Shown in pieces: positions 1-9,284 of a stretch of 64,000 bases of DNA. Position 1 is the stretch's first letter, and every line of letters begins with the position of its first letter. The position numbers were made by a program, and so were the translations under genes. The stretch covers positions 2,728,001 through 2,792,000 of the forward strand of contig NZ_JAUSYB010000001.1 in the NCBI RefSeq assembly GCF_030816505.1, given 5' to 3'. This DNA comes from Microbacterium sp. W4I20. Its GTDB lineage: Bacteria > Actinomycetota > Actinomycetes > Actinomycetales > Microbacteriaceae. Below the pieces are notes generated by a model. It was given only the letters and a program-made list of their open reading frames with translations. It was not told the origin of the DNA and searched no databases.

Positions 1-980
1 GGCTCGACGACTACCGCGGCCTTTACGACGAAGCGCTCGCGGTGTCATCGACGCGAATGGTGCTGACCGATGTTCCCGAACTCGATCCCCGCGCCTGGCC
101 CGCGGACCGATACCGCCAGATCGCGCGGATCGACCCCTATCTCTACCCGTTCGGTCACGACCCCTACGTCGGACGCGGATTCGATGCGCAGCGGTTCGCC
201 GCCATCCTCTCGGAGAAGCTCGTGGTCGAGCTGGGCCAGGACGGGCGCGACGCGCCGCACGACACTTTGGACGACTACCGGGAGTTCGTCGTCCGGTCTC
301 TTCGCCGACGCGTGGCCGATGGCGTCGTGGGCTTCAAGATCGTCTCTGCCTACCTTCGCACGCTGAACTTCGCCGCCGTCGATGTCGCCGACGCGCGCGC
401 CGCCTATGATGCGCTGCGCTCTGCACCGGCCGATTCCGCTCATCCGATCGCTCGGAAGGAACTCAGCGACTATCTGGTGGGAGTGATCGCGCATCTCGCC
501 GTCACTCTCGATCTTCCGGTGCAGATCCACTCCGGCATCGGGCACAGCGAACCCGGCCTGCGCATCGCCAACGCGAACCCGCTTCTGCTCGAGGAGTTCT
601 TGAACACCCCCTCTCTCAACCGCCTTCGTGTGGTGCTCATCCACGGCGGCTATCCCTACGCATCACAACTCGGCGCGCTCGCGCACTCGCTGGGGAACGT
701 CTACCTCGACTACTCCTGGATGCCGTATCTGCACTCCCACCTCACCGTGCGAGTGCTCCAGGAGTGGCTGGAGTTCCTCCCCGCCCACAAGGTCGCCTAC
801 GGCACGGACACCGCTCACCCCGAGATCCATGTGGGAGCGACGCTCCTGGCGCGGGAGGCACTGGAGGTCGTGCTCCAGCAGGGGCTCGCGGCGCGCATCT
901 GGTCCGCCGCGCAGGCGTCGATGCTCGCCGAACGCGTCCTGGGCGGCAACGTCGCCGAGCTCTACGGAATCGCCCGCTGA
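1..980 (+). CDS. Amidohydrolase family protein (5' end outside window)
   Basis: The frame is open to the left edge from base 3 (codons reading Leu-Asp-Asp-Tyr), so the GTG at 42 is probably an internal codon and the gene starts before the window. The visible part looks like an amidohydrolase-2 type TIM barrel. Numbered from the GTG at 42, likely metal or catalytic positions are His163 in an IHSG motif, His201 in LIHGGYP and Asp256 in YGTDTAHPE. This layout is known in FluG-like and other metal-dependent hydrolases that act on amides, lactones or small carboxylates. An MFS transporter follows 63 bases downstream on the same strand, so the pair may import and hydrolyse one substrate. The substrate cannot be read from the sequence. 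Confidence 0.85.
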   Translation, partial: LDDYRGLYDEALAVSSTRMVLTDVPELDPRAWPADRYRQIARIDPYLYPFGHDPYVGRGFDAQRFAAILSEKLVVELGQDGRDAPHDTLDDYREFVVRSLRRRVADGVVGFKIVSAYLRTLNFAAVDVADARAAYDALRSAPADSAHPIARKELSDYLVGVIAHLAVTLDLPVQIHSGIGHSEPGLRIANANPLLLEEFLNTPSLNRLRVVLIHGGYPYASQLGALAHSLGNVYLDYSWMPYLHSHLTVRVLQEWLEFLPAHKVAYGTDTAHPEIHVGATLLAREALEVVLQQGLAARIWSAAQASMLAERVLGGNVAELYGIAR

Positions 981-1043
981 CTCCATCCGCCTCACCCTCA
1001 CCCATCCGATCACCGTTCACACTGCGTCAAAGGAGACCCGAAC

Positions 1044-2369
1044 ATGAGCACCACCGGAACACCGCCCTCAGAAGCAGACACCGCACCGCCCACCGGATCA
1101 CGGCCCAAGGTCACCGCCGTGACGGCGGCGCTGCTGGGCAATGTCATGGAGTACTTCGATTTCGTCGCGTACGGCCTCGTCGCGGTCGTCATCGGATCGC
1201 TGTTCTTCCCCAATGAGACCCCGGCGCTGTCGCTTCTCGCCTCGCTGGCGACGTTCGGGGTCGCCTTCCTCTTCCGTCCTATCGGAGCGGCCTTCTTCGG
1301 ATCGCTGGGTGACCGTCGCGGACGCCGGATAGCCCTCTCGCTGAGCATCCTCGTGATGGGCATCTCGACTGCGATGATCGGTCTCCTGCCCACGTACGCG
1401 ACGGTCGGCATCCTCGCGCCGATCCTGCTCGTGCTCGCCCGCTGCATCCAGGGCTTCTCCGTCGGCGGCGAGTTCGCCGGTGCCGCCACCTTCATCGTCG
1501 AGAACGCCCCCGCCAAGAGACGTGGCTTCTGGTCGAGTTGGCTCTCGATGTCGTCATCCGTGGGCACGATCCTCGCGAGCCTCGTCGTGCTGACCCTGCG
1601 CTCCACATTGCCCGCCGAGCAGTTCGAGGCATGGGGATGGCGAGTGCCGTTCCTGATGGCGCTTCCTCTGGCGCTCATCGGTCTCTACCTGCGGCGCCGC
1701 ACCGAGGAGACCGCGGCTTTCAAGGAGCTCGTCAGGGCCGAGAAGGTCGCGAAGTCGCCGATCCGCACGCTGTTCCGCGAGAATCCGCGCGCGATCATCC
1801 TCGCGATCGCTCTCGCCTCGATGACCGGCATCACGTTCTACTACTTCAACACCTACTTCATCAACTATCTGGTGGCGACAGTCGAGCTGGATGCCACGCA
1901 GGCGACATTCATCGCCCTCTCCGCACAGCTCGTCTATGCGCCGATGTGCCTCGTGGTCGGACTGTTCAGCGACCGGTTCGGCCGACGGTGGATCATCCTG
2001 GGTGCGGTCATCGGCCTGGCGGTTCTCGCGGTGCCGATCTTCCTCCTGCTGAGTTCGCACAACCTGCTTCTCGCATTCTTCGGGCTGGCGATCTTCGCCG
2101 TACTCGCGGCGAGCCTCAGCGTGTCGGTGACGGTCACCCAGACCGAGCTCTTCCCCGCGGAGATCCGGATGACCGGGGTGGCGTTGGGCAACAACCTGGG
2201 CACCGCGCTCGTCGGCGGCACCAGCCCGTTCGTGGCGGCGGCACTCGTCACCGCGACCGGCACGGCCATCGCGCCGAGCTTCTACCTGATCGCCGTGTCC
2301 GCGGTCATGTTCGTGGTGATCGTCATCATGCTGCCGGAGACTCTGCGGCGGTCTACCACCGCACGGTAG
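1044..2369 (+). CDS. MFS transporter, metabolite:H+ symporter (MHS) type
   Basis: This is a 441-residue polytopic inner-membrane protein with about 12 hydrophobic segments, the usual size for the family. The MFS loop motif GDRRGRR lies at residues 89-95 after the second membrane segment. The phrase RCIQGFSVGGEFAGA and the following ENAPAKRRG stretch are typical of the metabolite:H+ symporter group, which includes ProP and the ShiA/KgtP-like carriers. The start is supported by AAAGGAG at 1029-1035, eight bases before ATG. It probably works with the upstream amidohydrolase as a proton-driven importer of an organic acid, betaine or similar solute. The exact substrate is unknown. Confidence 0.9.
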   Translation: MSTTGTPPSEADTAPPTGSRPKVTAVTAALLGNVMEYFDFVAYGLVAVVIGSLFFPNETPALSLLASLATFGVAFLFRPIGAAFFGSLGDRRGRRIALSLSILVMGISTAMIGLLPTYATVGILAPILLVLARCIQGFSVGGEFAGAATFIVENAPAKRRGFWSSWLSMSSSVGTILASLVVLTLRSTLPAEQFEAWGWRVPFLMALPLALIGLYLRRRTEETAAFKELVRAEKVAKSPIRTLFRENPRAIILAIALASMTGITFYYFNTYFINYLVATVELDATQATFIALSAQLVYAPMCLVVGLFSDRFGRRWIILGAVIGLAVLAVPIFLLLSSHNLLLAFFGLAIFAVLAASLSVSVTVTQTELFPAEIRMTGVALGNNLGTALVGGTSPFVAAALVTATGTAIAPSFYLIAVSAVMFVVIVIMLPETLRRSTTAR

Positions 2370-2374
2370 GGCGC

Positions 2375-2415
2375 ACGAAGCGGATGCCCGGTCGATTCCG
2401 AGGCATCCGCTTCGT
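2375..2415. terminator. Bidirectional hairpin between convergent genes
   Basis: Perfect 14-base arms (2375-2388 and 2402-2415) enclose a 13-base loop between the stop of the MFS gene and the stop of the ROK gene. There is no T tract on either side, as is common for actinobacterial intrinsic terminators. It probably ends transcription from both sides. Confidence 0.7.
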
Positions 2416-2419
2416 CGCG

Positions 2420-3571
2420 TCAGGACCTGCTGAGGCTCGCGTTCACCGCCGCAGCCGAGTACTCCCGCTCGACCACCATCGCGGCGAGGCCGACGACGGT
2501 CGCCTTCTCGCCCAGCGTCGACTGGCTGATGCTCAGGTGGCGGGTGGCCCGGGGGAGTGAACGCGGATACAGGGTCTCGCGCACTCCGGCGAGCAGCGGC
2601 GGTGAGGCCAGCATGCCGCCGAGCACGACCTCGGACGGGTTGAGCAGCGAGACCACCGTGGCCACGACCTCGCCGATCATGCGACCGGCCTCCTGCGTGA
2701 GGTTCGCGGCATCCGGGTCGCCCTCGGCGAGGTAGGCGCCGACATCGGATGCCGATGCGGCGGGCTTGCCGAGTTCCGTCAGGGCCCGTGCGACGGCACG
2801 ACCGGATGCTGCGGCGGCGAGGCATCCGCGCGCTCCGCACTGGCAGAGCAGGTCGCCGTGACCCGCGATCTTGATGTGGCCGATGTCGCCGGCGCCTCCG
2901 TCGGCGCCGCGGTAGACGCGTCCGCCGAGCACGATCCCGGTGCCGATGCCGGACGACACCTTGAGGAAGCAGAGCGAGCGGGAGCCCGGATGCGCGGCGC
3001 GCTGCTCGCCGAGGGCGGCGGCATCCGCGTCGTTGGAGACGAGCACCCGCACCCCGAGCGCGCTGTTCAGGTGGTCGGGGATCGGGTAGGCGTCCCACCC
3101 CGGCATGATCGGCGGCTGGCTCGGTCGGTCGGTGTCCGGGTCGACCGGGCCGGGGATGCTGAGCGCGATCGCGGCGACGTTCTCGCGGGCGATGCCGGCG
3201 CTGTCGAGCAGCCGTGCCGCGTGCTCGGCGATCGCGTTGAGCGTGGCATCCGGTCCGTCGGCGACGGCGACGTCGACGCGGTCCTCGGCGACCACGCGCC
3301 CGGCGAGATCGGTGAGGGCGACCGTGGTGTGCGTGGTGTCGACGCTCGCGGCGATCACGTGCGCGTGGGCCGTGTTGAACTCCAGGCGGCGTGACGGCCG
3401 GCCGGCGGCCACGCGCTCCGTGCCGGATTCGATGATGAGCCCGGCCTCGAGCAGGGCGTCGATGCGGGTGGCGACGGTCATCCGCGAGAGTCCGGTGACC
3501 TCGAGCACGTCGCCGCGCGTGAGGGCACGACGATCGCGGATCAGTTCGAGCACATCGCCGGGGCCGGACAT
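2420..3571 (-). CDS. ROK family transcriptional repressor
   Basis: The N-terminus is a winged-helix DNA-binding domain (TRGDVLEVTGLSRMTVATRI), followed by a ROK sugar-kinase-like ligand domain of the NagC/Mlc/XylR type. The family zinc site is present near residue 240 as CQCGARGC, with GDIGH just before it. The ATG at 3571 is preferred because GGAGGTG precedes it. Two upstream in-frame ATGs at 3583 and 3601 have no ribosome binding site, so the protein is 383 residues, or up to 393. It is divergent from the sugar ABC operon starting at 3717 and most likely represses it, releasing DNA when it binds a sugar or sugar phosphate. Confidence 0.88.
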   Translation of the reverse strand: MSGPGDVLELIRDRRALTRGDVLEVTGLSRMTVATRIDALLEAGLIIESGTERVAAGRPSRRLEFNTAHAHVIAASVDTTHTTVALTDLAGRVVAEDRVDVAVADGPDATLNAIAEHAARLLDSAGIARENVAAIALSIPGPVDPDTDRPSQPPIMPGWDAYPIPDHLNSALGVRVLVSNDADAAALGEQRAAHPGSRSLCFLKVSSGIGTGIVLGGRVYRGADGGAGDIGHIKIAGHGDLLCQCGARGCLAAAASGRAVARALTELGKPAASASDVGAYLAEGDPDAANLTQEAGRMIGEVVATVVSLLNPSEVVLGGMLASPPLLAGVRETLYPRSLPRATRHLSISQSTLGEKATVVGLAAMVVEREYSAAAVNASLSRS

Positions 3572-3606
3572 CTCCACCTCCATCGGGGTCGGTCTCAGCA
3601 TAATGC

Positions 3607-3635
3607 TTGACAGCTAGGCGAGTTATGCATAGCTT
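3607..3635 (+). promoter_or_regulatory. Sigma70-like promoter of the ROK-linked sugar operon
   Basis: TTGACA (3607-3612), a 17-base spacer and TAGCTT (3630-3635) form a strong match to the vegetative consensus. The spacer contains the palindrome TATGCATA (3624-3631, overlapping the -10) and AGCTA/TAGCT half-sites at 3612-3616 and 3630-3634, so a repressor such as the adjacent ROK protein could bind here. The stretch is distinctly more AT-rich than its surroundings. Confidence 0.6.
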
Positions 3636-3716
3636 TTAGTCTTAATGAGGTCGAGCTCTCGACCGACCCCCCAAATCCCGAAGACCTGAACGACCTCGAG
3701 CGCAAGGAGGCGCATA

Positions 3717-5120
3717 GTGAAGACCCGTGCGAAAGCAGCAGCGGCAGCGTTGGCCATGGTGGGCGCCACGGCGCTCGTCCTCACCGGATGCACGAGCTCC
3801 GGAGACGACGGGGGCGGTGACGGCGGCGGCGAAGGCATCACCTTCTGGCTGCAGGAGGATCTGCCCGATCGCGTCGCCGCGACCCAGGAGATCGTCGACG
3901 CGTTCACCGAGGAGACCGGGATCGACGTCGAGCTGGTCTCGGTCGCCGAGGACCAGTTCGCCCAGCTCCTCACCTCCTCGGCGGCGGCGGGCGATCTGCC
4001 CGACGTGATCGGCGGCATCTCGCTCCCGCAGGTGCGGAGCCTCTCAGCCAACGAATTCGTCGACACGGATGCCGTGGCCGCGACGATCGACGCCCTCGAT
4101 CCCTCGACGTTCTCGGAGAACGCCCTCACGCTGACCTCCGACGGCGACACCGCGCTCGCCGTGCCGAGCGAGTCGTGGACGCAGATGCTCTTCTACCGCA
4201 CCGACCTCTTCGAGGCCGCCGGTCTCGACGCCCCCGACTCCTACGAGTCCATTCTCGAAGCCGCAAAGGAACTCGACTCGGACGACGTCGCCGGATTCGT
4301 CGGCGCCACTGCTCCGGGCGACGCGTTCACCGAGCAGACGTTCGAGCAGATCGCCCTCGGCAACGGCTGCGAGCTCGTGAACAAGGACGGCGATGTGGAG
4401 CTCGACTCCGACGCCTGCGTCAGCGCGTTCGAGTTCTACGGCGACCTGACCGAGAACTACTCGGTGCCGGGTGCGCAGGACGTCGACACCACCCGCGCGA
4501 CCTACTTCGCCGGCGGCGCGGCCATGTTCATCTGGTCGAGCTTCGTGCTCGACGAGATGGCCGGGCTCCGTGAGGACGCCAAGCCCTCCTGCCCCGAGTG
4601 CGTCGCCGACCCCGCGTTCCTGGCGCAGAACACCGGCGTCGTGACCTCGATCGCCGGCCCCGACGGCGATGCTCCGGCACAGTTCGGCGAGATCACCTCC
4701 TGGACGATCACCGAGGGCTCGAACGCCGAGTCCGCCCAGTCGTTCATCGAGTACATGATGAGCGACGGCTACGAGCCGTGGATCGCGATCGCCCCCGAGG
4801 GCAAGGTGCCGGTGCGCACCGGCACCGCCGAGGAGCCGACGAAGTTCTCCGACCTGTGGGCGACCCTCCCGGCCGGCGTCGACACCAAGGCGCCGCTGTC
4901 GGACTTCTACACCCCCGAGGTGCTCGACGCCGTGGCATCCGGTCCGGAGGACCTCGCCCGCTGGGGCATCACGCAGGGGCAGGGCAGCCTGCTCGGTGCA
5001 CTCCAGGGCGAGCTCCCCGTCTCCACCGCGGTCAGCGACGTCGCCCAGGGCGGCGACCCGGCGGATGCTGCAGCCACGGCCGCCGAGGCGGTGCGCTCGA
5101 TCGGCGAGTCACTCAAGTGA
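3717..5120 (+). CDS. Carbohydrate ABC transporter substrate-binding lipoprotein (CUT1)
   Basis: This is a 467-residue solute-binding protein of the bacterial extracellular family 1. A lipoprotein signal peptide ends in the lipobox LTGC with Cys25 as the lipidated residue, followed by a Gly/Asp-rich linker. The GTG start follows AAGGAGG at 3704-3710. The mature domain has the typical FWLQEDLPDR first strand and a C-terminal helical lobe. It captures a sugar or oligosaccharide outside the membrane for the two permeases encoded next (a 4-base overlap with the first). No ATPase gene is present in the operon, so a shared MsiK/UgpC-type ATPase must energise the system. Confidence 0.92.
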   Translation: MKTRAKAAAAALAMVGATALVLTGCTSSGDDGGGDGGGEGITFWLQEDLPDRVAATQEIVDAFTEETGIDVELVSVAEDQFAQLLTSSAAAGDLPDVIGGISLPQVRSLSANEFVDTDAVAATIDALDPSTFSENALTLTSDGDTALAVPSESWTQMLFYRTDLFEAAGLDAPDSYESILEAAKELDSDDVAGFVGATAPGDAFTEQTFEQIALGNGCELVNKDGDVELDSDACVSAFEFYGDLTENYSVPGAQDVDTTRATYFAGGAAMFIWSSFVLDEMAGLREDAKPSCPECVADPAFLAQNTGVVTSIAGPDGDAPAQFGEITSWTITEGSNAESAQSFIEYMMSDGYEPWIAIAPEGKVPVRTGTAEEPTKFSDLWATLPAGVDTKAPLSDFYTPEVLDAVASGPEDLARWGITQGQGSLLGALQGELPVSTAVSDVAQGGDPADAAATAAEAVRSIGESLK

Positions 5121-6145
5121 CCACCCTCGAGAACGGATCCGGGACCGGGGCGGCGAGCCCCGGTCCCGGCACCACCCCGCCGAAGGCGTCGCGCCCCGCT
5201 AAGCCGCGGCGGCGCTCGCGGCACAACCGCGAGGAGAACCGCGCGGGTCTGTTCCTCATCTCGCCGACGTTCATCATCATCCTCGTTGCGGTGGTGCTGC
5301 CGATCATCTGGGCGATCTCGCTCGCGTTCCAGGATGTGCGGCTGATCAACATCCGCGGCACCGGCATCATCGGCGAGTACACGCTCGACAACTTCGTCGA
5401 CGTGCTGACCTCGCCCGGCTTCTTCAGCGCGCTGTGGACCACGATCGTCTACTCGGTCTGCGGCACCGCGCTCGCGATCGGCGTCGGCCTGATCGCTGCG
5501 CTCGCGCTCCGCAAGCCGTTCCGCGGCCGCGGGCTCGTCCGCGCCTCTCTCCTCCTGCCGTACGTCGCCCCGGTCGTGGCCGCCACCTTCGTGTGGTCGA
5601 CCATGCTCAACCCGCAGTTCGGCATCGTCAACTGGTTCGGCCAGAACGTGCTCGGCTGGGAGGACCCGGTCGCGTTCCTCTCCGACCGCGCCCTGCCGGT
5701 GAACATCTTCGGGTGGGAGGTGGACCTGCCGATCGCCCTGATCACCGTCATCCTGTTCGAGGGGTGGCGATCGTTCCCCTTCGCCTTCCTGTTCCTCACC
5801 GCCCGCCTCGAGGCCGTGCCCGGCGTGCTCGACGAGGCCGCCCGTGTCGACGGCGCGACCCCGACCCAGCGGTTCCGGCACATCCTGCTGCCGCAGCTGC
5901 TCCCGACCATCGCCGTGCTGTGCGTGCTGCGCTTCATCTGGACGTTCAACAACTTCGACGACATCTACCTGCTCACGGGCGGCGGCGCCGGCACCGAGGT
6001 CGTCTCGGTCCGCGTGTTCGATCTGCTCACGGCGCGCGGCGACATCGGCGCCGCGGCGGCCCAGGCCCTCGTGCTCGCCGCGATCCTCGCCGTGCTCGTC
6101 GGCATCTACCTGAAGTTCTTCGGCAAGCAGGAGGAGCAGGCATGA
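5117..6145 (+). CDS. Carbohydrate ABC transporter permease, MalF/UgpA-like
   Basis: This is a 342-residue inner-membrane permease. The GTG start overlaps the stop of the binding-protein gene (GTGA), so the two are translationally coupled. A basic, Pro/Arg-rich N-terminal tail of about 45 residues precedes the first of six predicted membrane segments. The cytoplasmic EAA loop is readable as DEAARVDGATPTQRFRHI near the C-terminal third and is the contact for the ATPase. It pairs with the permease encoded next (ATGA overlap) to form the channel of a CUT1 importer. Confidence 0.92.
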   Translation: MTTLENGSGTGAASPGPGTTPPKASRPAKPRRRSRHNREENRAGLFLISPTFIIILVAVVLPIIWAISLAFQDVRLINIRGTGIIGEYTLDNFVDVLTSPGFFSALWTTIVYSVCGTALAIGVGLIAALALRKPFRGRGLVRASLLLPYVAPVVAATFVWSTMLNPQFGIVNWFGQNVLGWEDPVAFLSDRALPVNIFGWEVDLPIALITVILFEGWRSFPFAFLFLTARLEAVPGVLDEAARVDGATPTQRFRHILLPQLLPTIAVLCVLRFIWTFNNFDDIYLLTGGGAGTEVVSVRVFDLLTARGDIGAAAAQALVLAAILAVLVGIYLKFFGKQEEQA

Positions 6146-7062
6146 GCGCGCAGACCACGACCGTGCGGTCGACGACCCGTGCGCCGCGGCGCGGAATGAC
6201 GCGCGACAGCTTCGAGAACGGCCTGTTCCGCATTCTCCGGCCCATCGTGATCGTGCTGCTGCTGCTCGTCGCCGTCGTGCCGTTCTACTACATGGTCCTG
6301 CTGAGCTTCCGCTCGCTCGACTCGCTCGTGCAGAACCCCGGCGCGCTCTGGATCACGATCCAGGAGCTGGATTTCTCGACGTACCTGAAGGTGCTCGCCC
6401 CGGTGGATGCCGGCGGCCAGGGCTTCATCGTCTTCATGCGCAACTCGCTGCTCGTCGCGCTCGCGACGGTCGTGTTGACGCTGGCGGTGTCGATCCCGGG
6501 CTCCTATGCCGTCAGCCGCCTGGCGTTCTTCGGTCGTCGTCAGGTCTCGGCGCTCTTCCTCGCGGTGTACTTCTTCCCGGCGATCCTGCTGGCCGTGCCG
6601 CTCTTCGTGTTCTTCACGCAGATCGGGCTCCGCGGCTCGCTCGTCGGCCTGCTCCTGGTCTACGTCTCCCAGGTGGCCGCGGTGTCGATCTACACGCTCC
6701 GCAACTACTTCGCGACGATCCCGGTGTCGCTGGAGGAGGCGGCGGCGCTCGACGGCGCCAGCCGGTTCCAGATCATGCGCAAGGTCAGCATCCCGCTCGC
6801 GATGCCGGCGATCGTGTCGAACGGCCTGTTCATCTTCATGATCGCGTGGAACGAGTTCCTGTTCGCGCTGCTGTTCCTCATCGAGAAGCGGGACTCGTGG
6901 ACGGTGTCGCTCGGGCTCTCGCAGCTCTCCGGCAGCATCGAGGTGCCGACGACCGTGCTCATGGCCGGCTCCGTCATCCTGACCCTGCCCATCATCCTGC
7001 TCTTCTTCGCATCGGAGCGGCTCCTCGTCGGGGGCCTCACCGCCGGTGCCGAGAAGGGCTGA
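6142..7062 (+). CDS. Carbohydrate ABC transporter permease, MalG/UgpE-like
   Basis: This is a 306-residue partner permease whose ATG overlaps the upstream stop. About six membrane segments are visible, and the EAA loop reads EEAAALDGASRFQIMRKVSI. Motifs such as FIFMIAWNEFLFALLF are typical of the MalG half. It completes the membrane part of the importer. The operon continues 34 bases downstream into catabolic enzymes, which suggests that the imported compound is processed intracellularly by the encoded dehydrogenases and glycosidases. Confidence 0.92.
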   Translation: MSAQTTTVRSTTRAPRRGMTRDSFENGLFRILRPIVIVLLLLVAVVPFYYMVLLSFRSLDSLVQNPGALWITIQELDFSTYLKVLAPVDAGGQGFIVFMRNSLLVALATVVLTLAVSIPGSYAVSRLAFFGRRQVSALFLAVYFFPAILLAVPLFVFFTQIGLRGSLVGLLLVYVSQVAAVSIYTLRNYFATIPVSLEEAAALDGASRFQIMRKVSIPLAMPAIVSNGLFIFMIAWNEFLFALLFLIEKRDSWTVSLGLSQLSGSIEVPTTVLMAGSVILTLPIILLFFASERLLVGGLTAGAEKG

Positions 7063-7096
7063 CCCCCCACCGACCCCGAAAGGAAGGCACACGCTC

Positions 7097-8155
7097 GTGC
7101 CCCACGTCGTGCAGTTCTCCGCCGTCCGCGAGGTGGAGCTCGTCGAGATCGAGGCGCAGCCTCTGACACCCGGCAGCGTCCGCATCTCCACCTGGTACTC
7201 CGGCATCTCCGCCGGCACCGAGTTGACCGCCTTCCGCGGCACCAACCCGTACCTGACCTCGACGTGGGATGCCGAGCGGCGGCTGTTCGTGCCGGGGGAG
7301 CCGAGCTTCGGCTACCCGGTCAGCGGCTGGGGCTACTCCGAGGTCGGCCAGGTCACGGAGGTCGCCGATGACGTGACCGATGTGCAGGTCGGCGATGTCG
7401 TGCACGGCATCTGGGGTCACCGCAGCGATGCCGTCGTGTCGGCGGCCGCAGTCGCGGGACGTATCGTTCCGGACGGCGTCGATCCCGTGCTCGGCACCTT
7501 CGCCCGCGTCGGCGCCATCGCGCTGAACGGGGTGCTCGCGGCCGATGTGCGCCTCGGCGAGCAGGTCGCGGTCTTCGGGCAGGGCGTGATCGGCCTGCTG
7601 GCCACGCGCCTCGCGACGCTGTCGGGCGGCCGGGTGCTCGCGGTCGACACCCTCGCGACGCGGCTCGCGATGGCGACGGCCTTCGGCGCGGTCCACGCGG
7701 TGGATGCTCTGCGCCCGGGGGGCGCGGGAGAGATGATCCGCGAGCTCACCGGCGGCGGGGCCGACAGCGCGATCGAGCTGTCGGGCACCGACCGGGCGCT
7801 GCACGAAGCCATCCGTTGCGTCGTGACCGAAGGGCTCGTCGCGGCATCCGGCTTCTATCAGGGCGGAGCATCGAACCTGCGTCTCGGCGAGGAATTCCAC
7901 CACAACCGCGTGCGGATCGTCGCCAGCCAGATCTCGGGCGTGCCCGTCTCGCTCGGCGGCCGCTGGAACCAGGCCCGCCTGGTGCGCACCGTGATGGGTC
8001 TCATCTTCGCGGGGGAGGTGGATGCCGGAGCACTGGTGTCTGACATCGTGTCCGCGACCGACGTGGCCGGAGTCTTCGAGCGGCTGGACGCCGGTGACCC
8101 CGAGATCCTGCAGGCCGTGCTGCGCTTCGACGCGGCGCCGGAGCGGGTGCAGTGA
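7097..8155 (+). CDS. Medium-chain (zinc-type) alcohol dehydrogenase-like oxidoreductase
   Basis: This is a 352-residue MDR-superfamily protein. The GTG start at 7097 is chosen because AAAGGAAGG precedes it; an upstream in-frame ATG at 7046 lies inside the permease gene. The Rossmann part carries FGQGVIGLLA as the dinucleotide-binding glycine motif. The usual catalytic Cys near the N-terminus is replaced by the segment YSGISAGTEL, as in the BchC-like and related MDR subgroup, so zinc catalysis is doubtful. It is likely to oxidise or reduce a sugar hydroxyl together with the Gfo/Idh/MocA protein encoded next (GTGA overlap). Its exact substrate is unknown. Confidence 0.88.
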   Translation: MPHVVQFSAVREVELVEIEAQPLTPGSVRISTWYSGISAGTELTAFRGTNPYLTSTWDAERRLFVPGEPSFGYPVSGWGYSEVGQVTEVADDVTDVQVGDVVHGIWGHRSDAVVSAAAVAGRIVPDGVDPVLGTFARVGAIALNGVLAADVRLGEQVAVFGQGVIGLLATRLATLSGGRVLAVDTLATRLAMATAFGAVHAVDALRPGGAGEMIRELTGGGADSAIELSGTDRALHEAIRCVVTEGLVAASGFYQGGASNLRLGEEFHHNRVRIVASQISGVPVSLGGRWNQARLVRTVMGLIFAGEVDAGALVSDIVSATDVAGVFERLDAGDPEILQAVLRFDAAPERVQ

Positions 8156-9284
8156 ACTCGGTGATTCCGGACGGGGACGTCCCCGCCTATCGGCCGACCT
8201 TCCCGGAGCATCGTCTCGGTGTCGGGATCGTCGGAGCGGGCGCCATCGCGCGCTCGGCGCACCTGCCCGCCTACCGGGAATGGGACGTGCCGGTCGTCGC
8301 CGTCACATCACGCACGGTTGCGGATGCGCAGGCGCTCGCCGCGGACTTCGGCATCGCGACCGTGCACGAGTCCCTTGAGTCCCTGCTCGCCGACCCGCGC
8401 GTCGAGGTGGTCGACCTGGCCACCGGGCCCGCCGGTCGTGTCGAACTGATCGCCGCCGCGGTCGCCGCGGGCAAGCACGTGCTCGCGCAGAAGCCGCTGG
8501 TCAGCGCGATGCGGCCGAGCTGCCGCGGCTGGCCGAGGTGCTCGAGGAGGCTCGCGCGAAGGGGCTCCGCGTCGCGGTCAACCAGAACGCGCGGTGGGCT
8601 CCGGCCTGGCGGCTCGCGACCCTGCTGATCCGCGAGGGGCGCATCGGCGACGTCGTCGGCGTCACACACCTGCATGACAAGCCGCTGCCTCCGCTGGTCG
8701 GCACTCCGTTCGACGACGTGCCGCACATGCTGCTGAACGACTACCTCGTGCACTGGATCGACATCACCCGGTGCTGGCTCGAGGGCTCGACGGTCGTGGC
8801 CGTCGCGGCATCCGATCATCGGGTTCCCGGCCAGTCCGACGAGGCCCGCAATCCCTGGGGCGCCGACCTGCGCATCGACGTGTCGACCGGCGCGAGCGCG
8901 TCGATCCGCATCGTCGGCAGCGCGGTGGCGTCAGCGGGCGGCTGCCCGTTCTGGATCCACGGAACGGAGGGCACGCTGCGCGGCAGCGTACTGCTCGGAT
9001 CCGACCGCCTCACGCTCGATCGCGACGGCGAGACCACTGACTTCGCGCTGGAGGGCCAGTGGTTCACCGACGGCTTCGCCGGCACGATGGGCGAGCTGCA
9101 ATCGGCGATCAGCGAGCAGCGCGAGCCGGAGAACGCGGCCGCGCACGTCTTCGCGACCGTGCGGACGACCATGGCCGCCGTCGAATCGGCGGAGCGCGGC
9201 GGGATGCCGGTGCACCCGGTCGACCTCGCACTGACGACAGCCAAGGAAACCCTGTCATCGCATCAGCAGAGTGGAGCAGCGTGA
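8152..9284 (+). pseudogene. Gfo/Idh/MocA family oxidoreductase, frameshifted
   Basis: The N-terminal Rossmann domain is intact (VGIVGAGAIARSAHLPAY, then KHVLAQKPLV), but the frame shifts at about 8506-8508. After KPLVS the protein continues correctly only in another frame, as DAAELPRLAEVLEEA and NQNARWAPAWR, which then runs to the stop at 9284. Removing two bases (GC) or adding one base within AGCGCGATG restores a single protein of about 377 residues. The family uses NAD(P)(H) to oxidise or reduce sugars and inositols. Intact neighbours and exact GTGA overlaps on both sides argue for a recent mutation or a consensus-sequence error rather than an old pseudogene. Confidence 0.85.

Noticed and set aside
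1554..3098. A 514-residue minus-strand open frame
   Set aside because: It overlaps the MFS gene and the ROK gene in a different frame, and its composition is that of a shadow.
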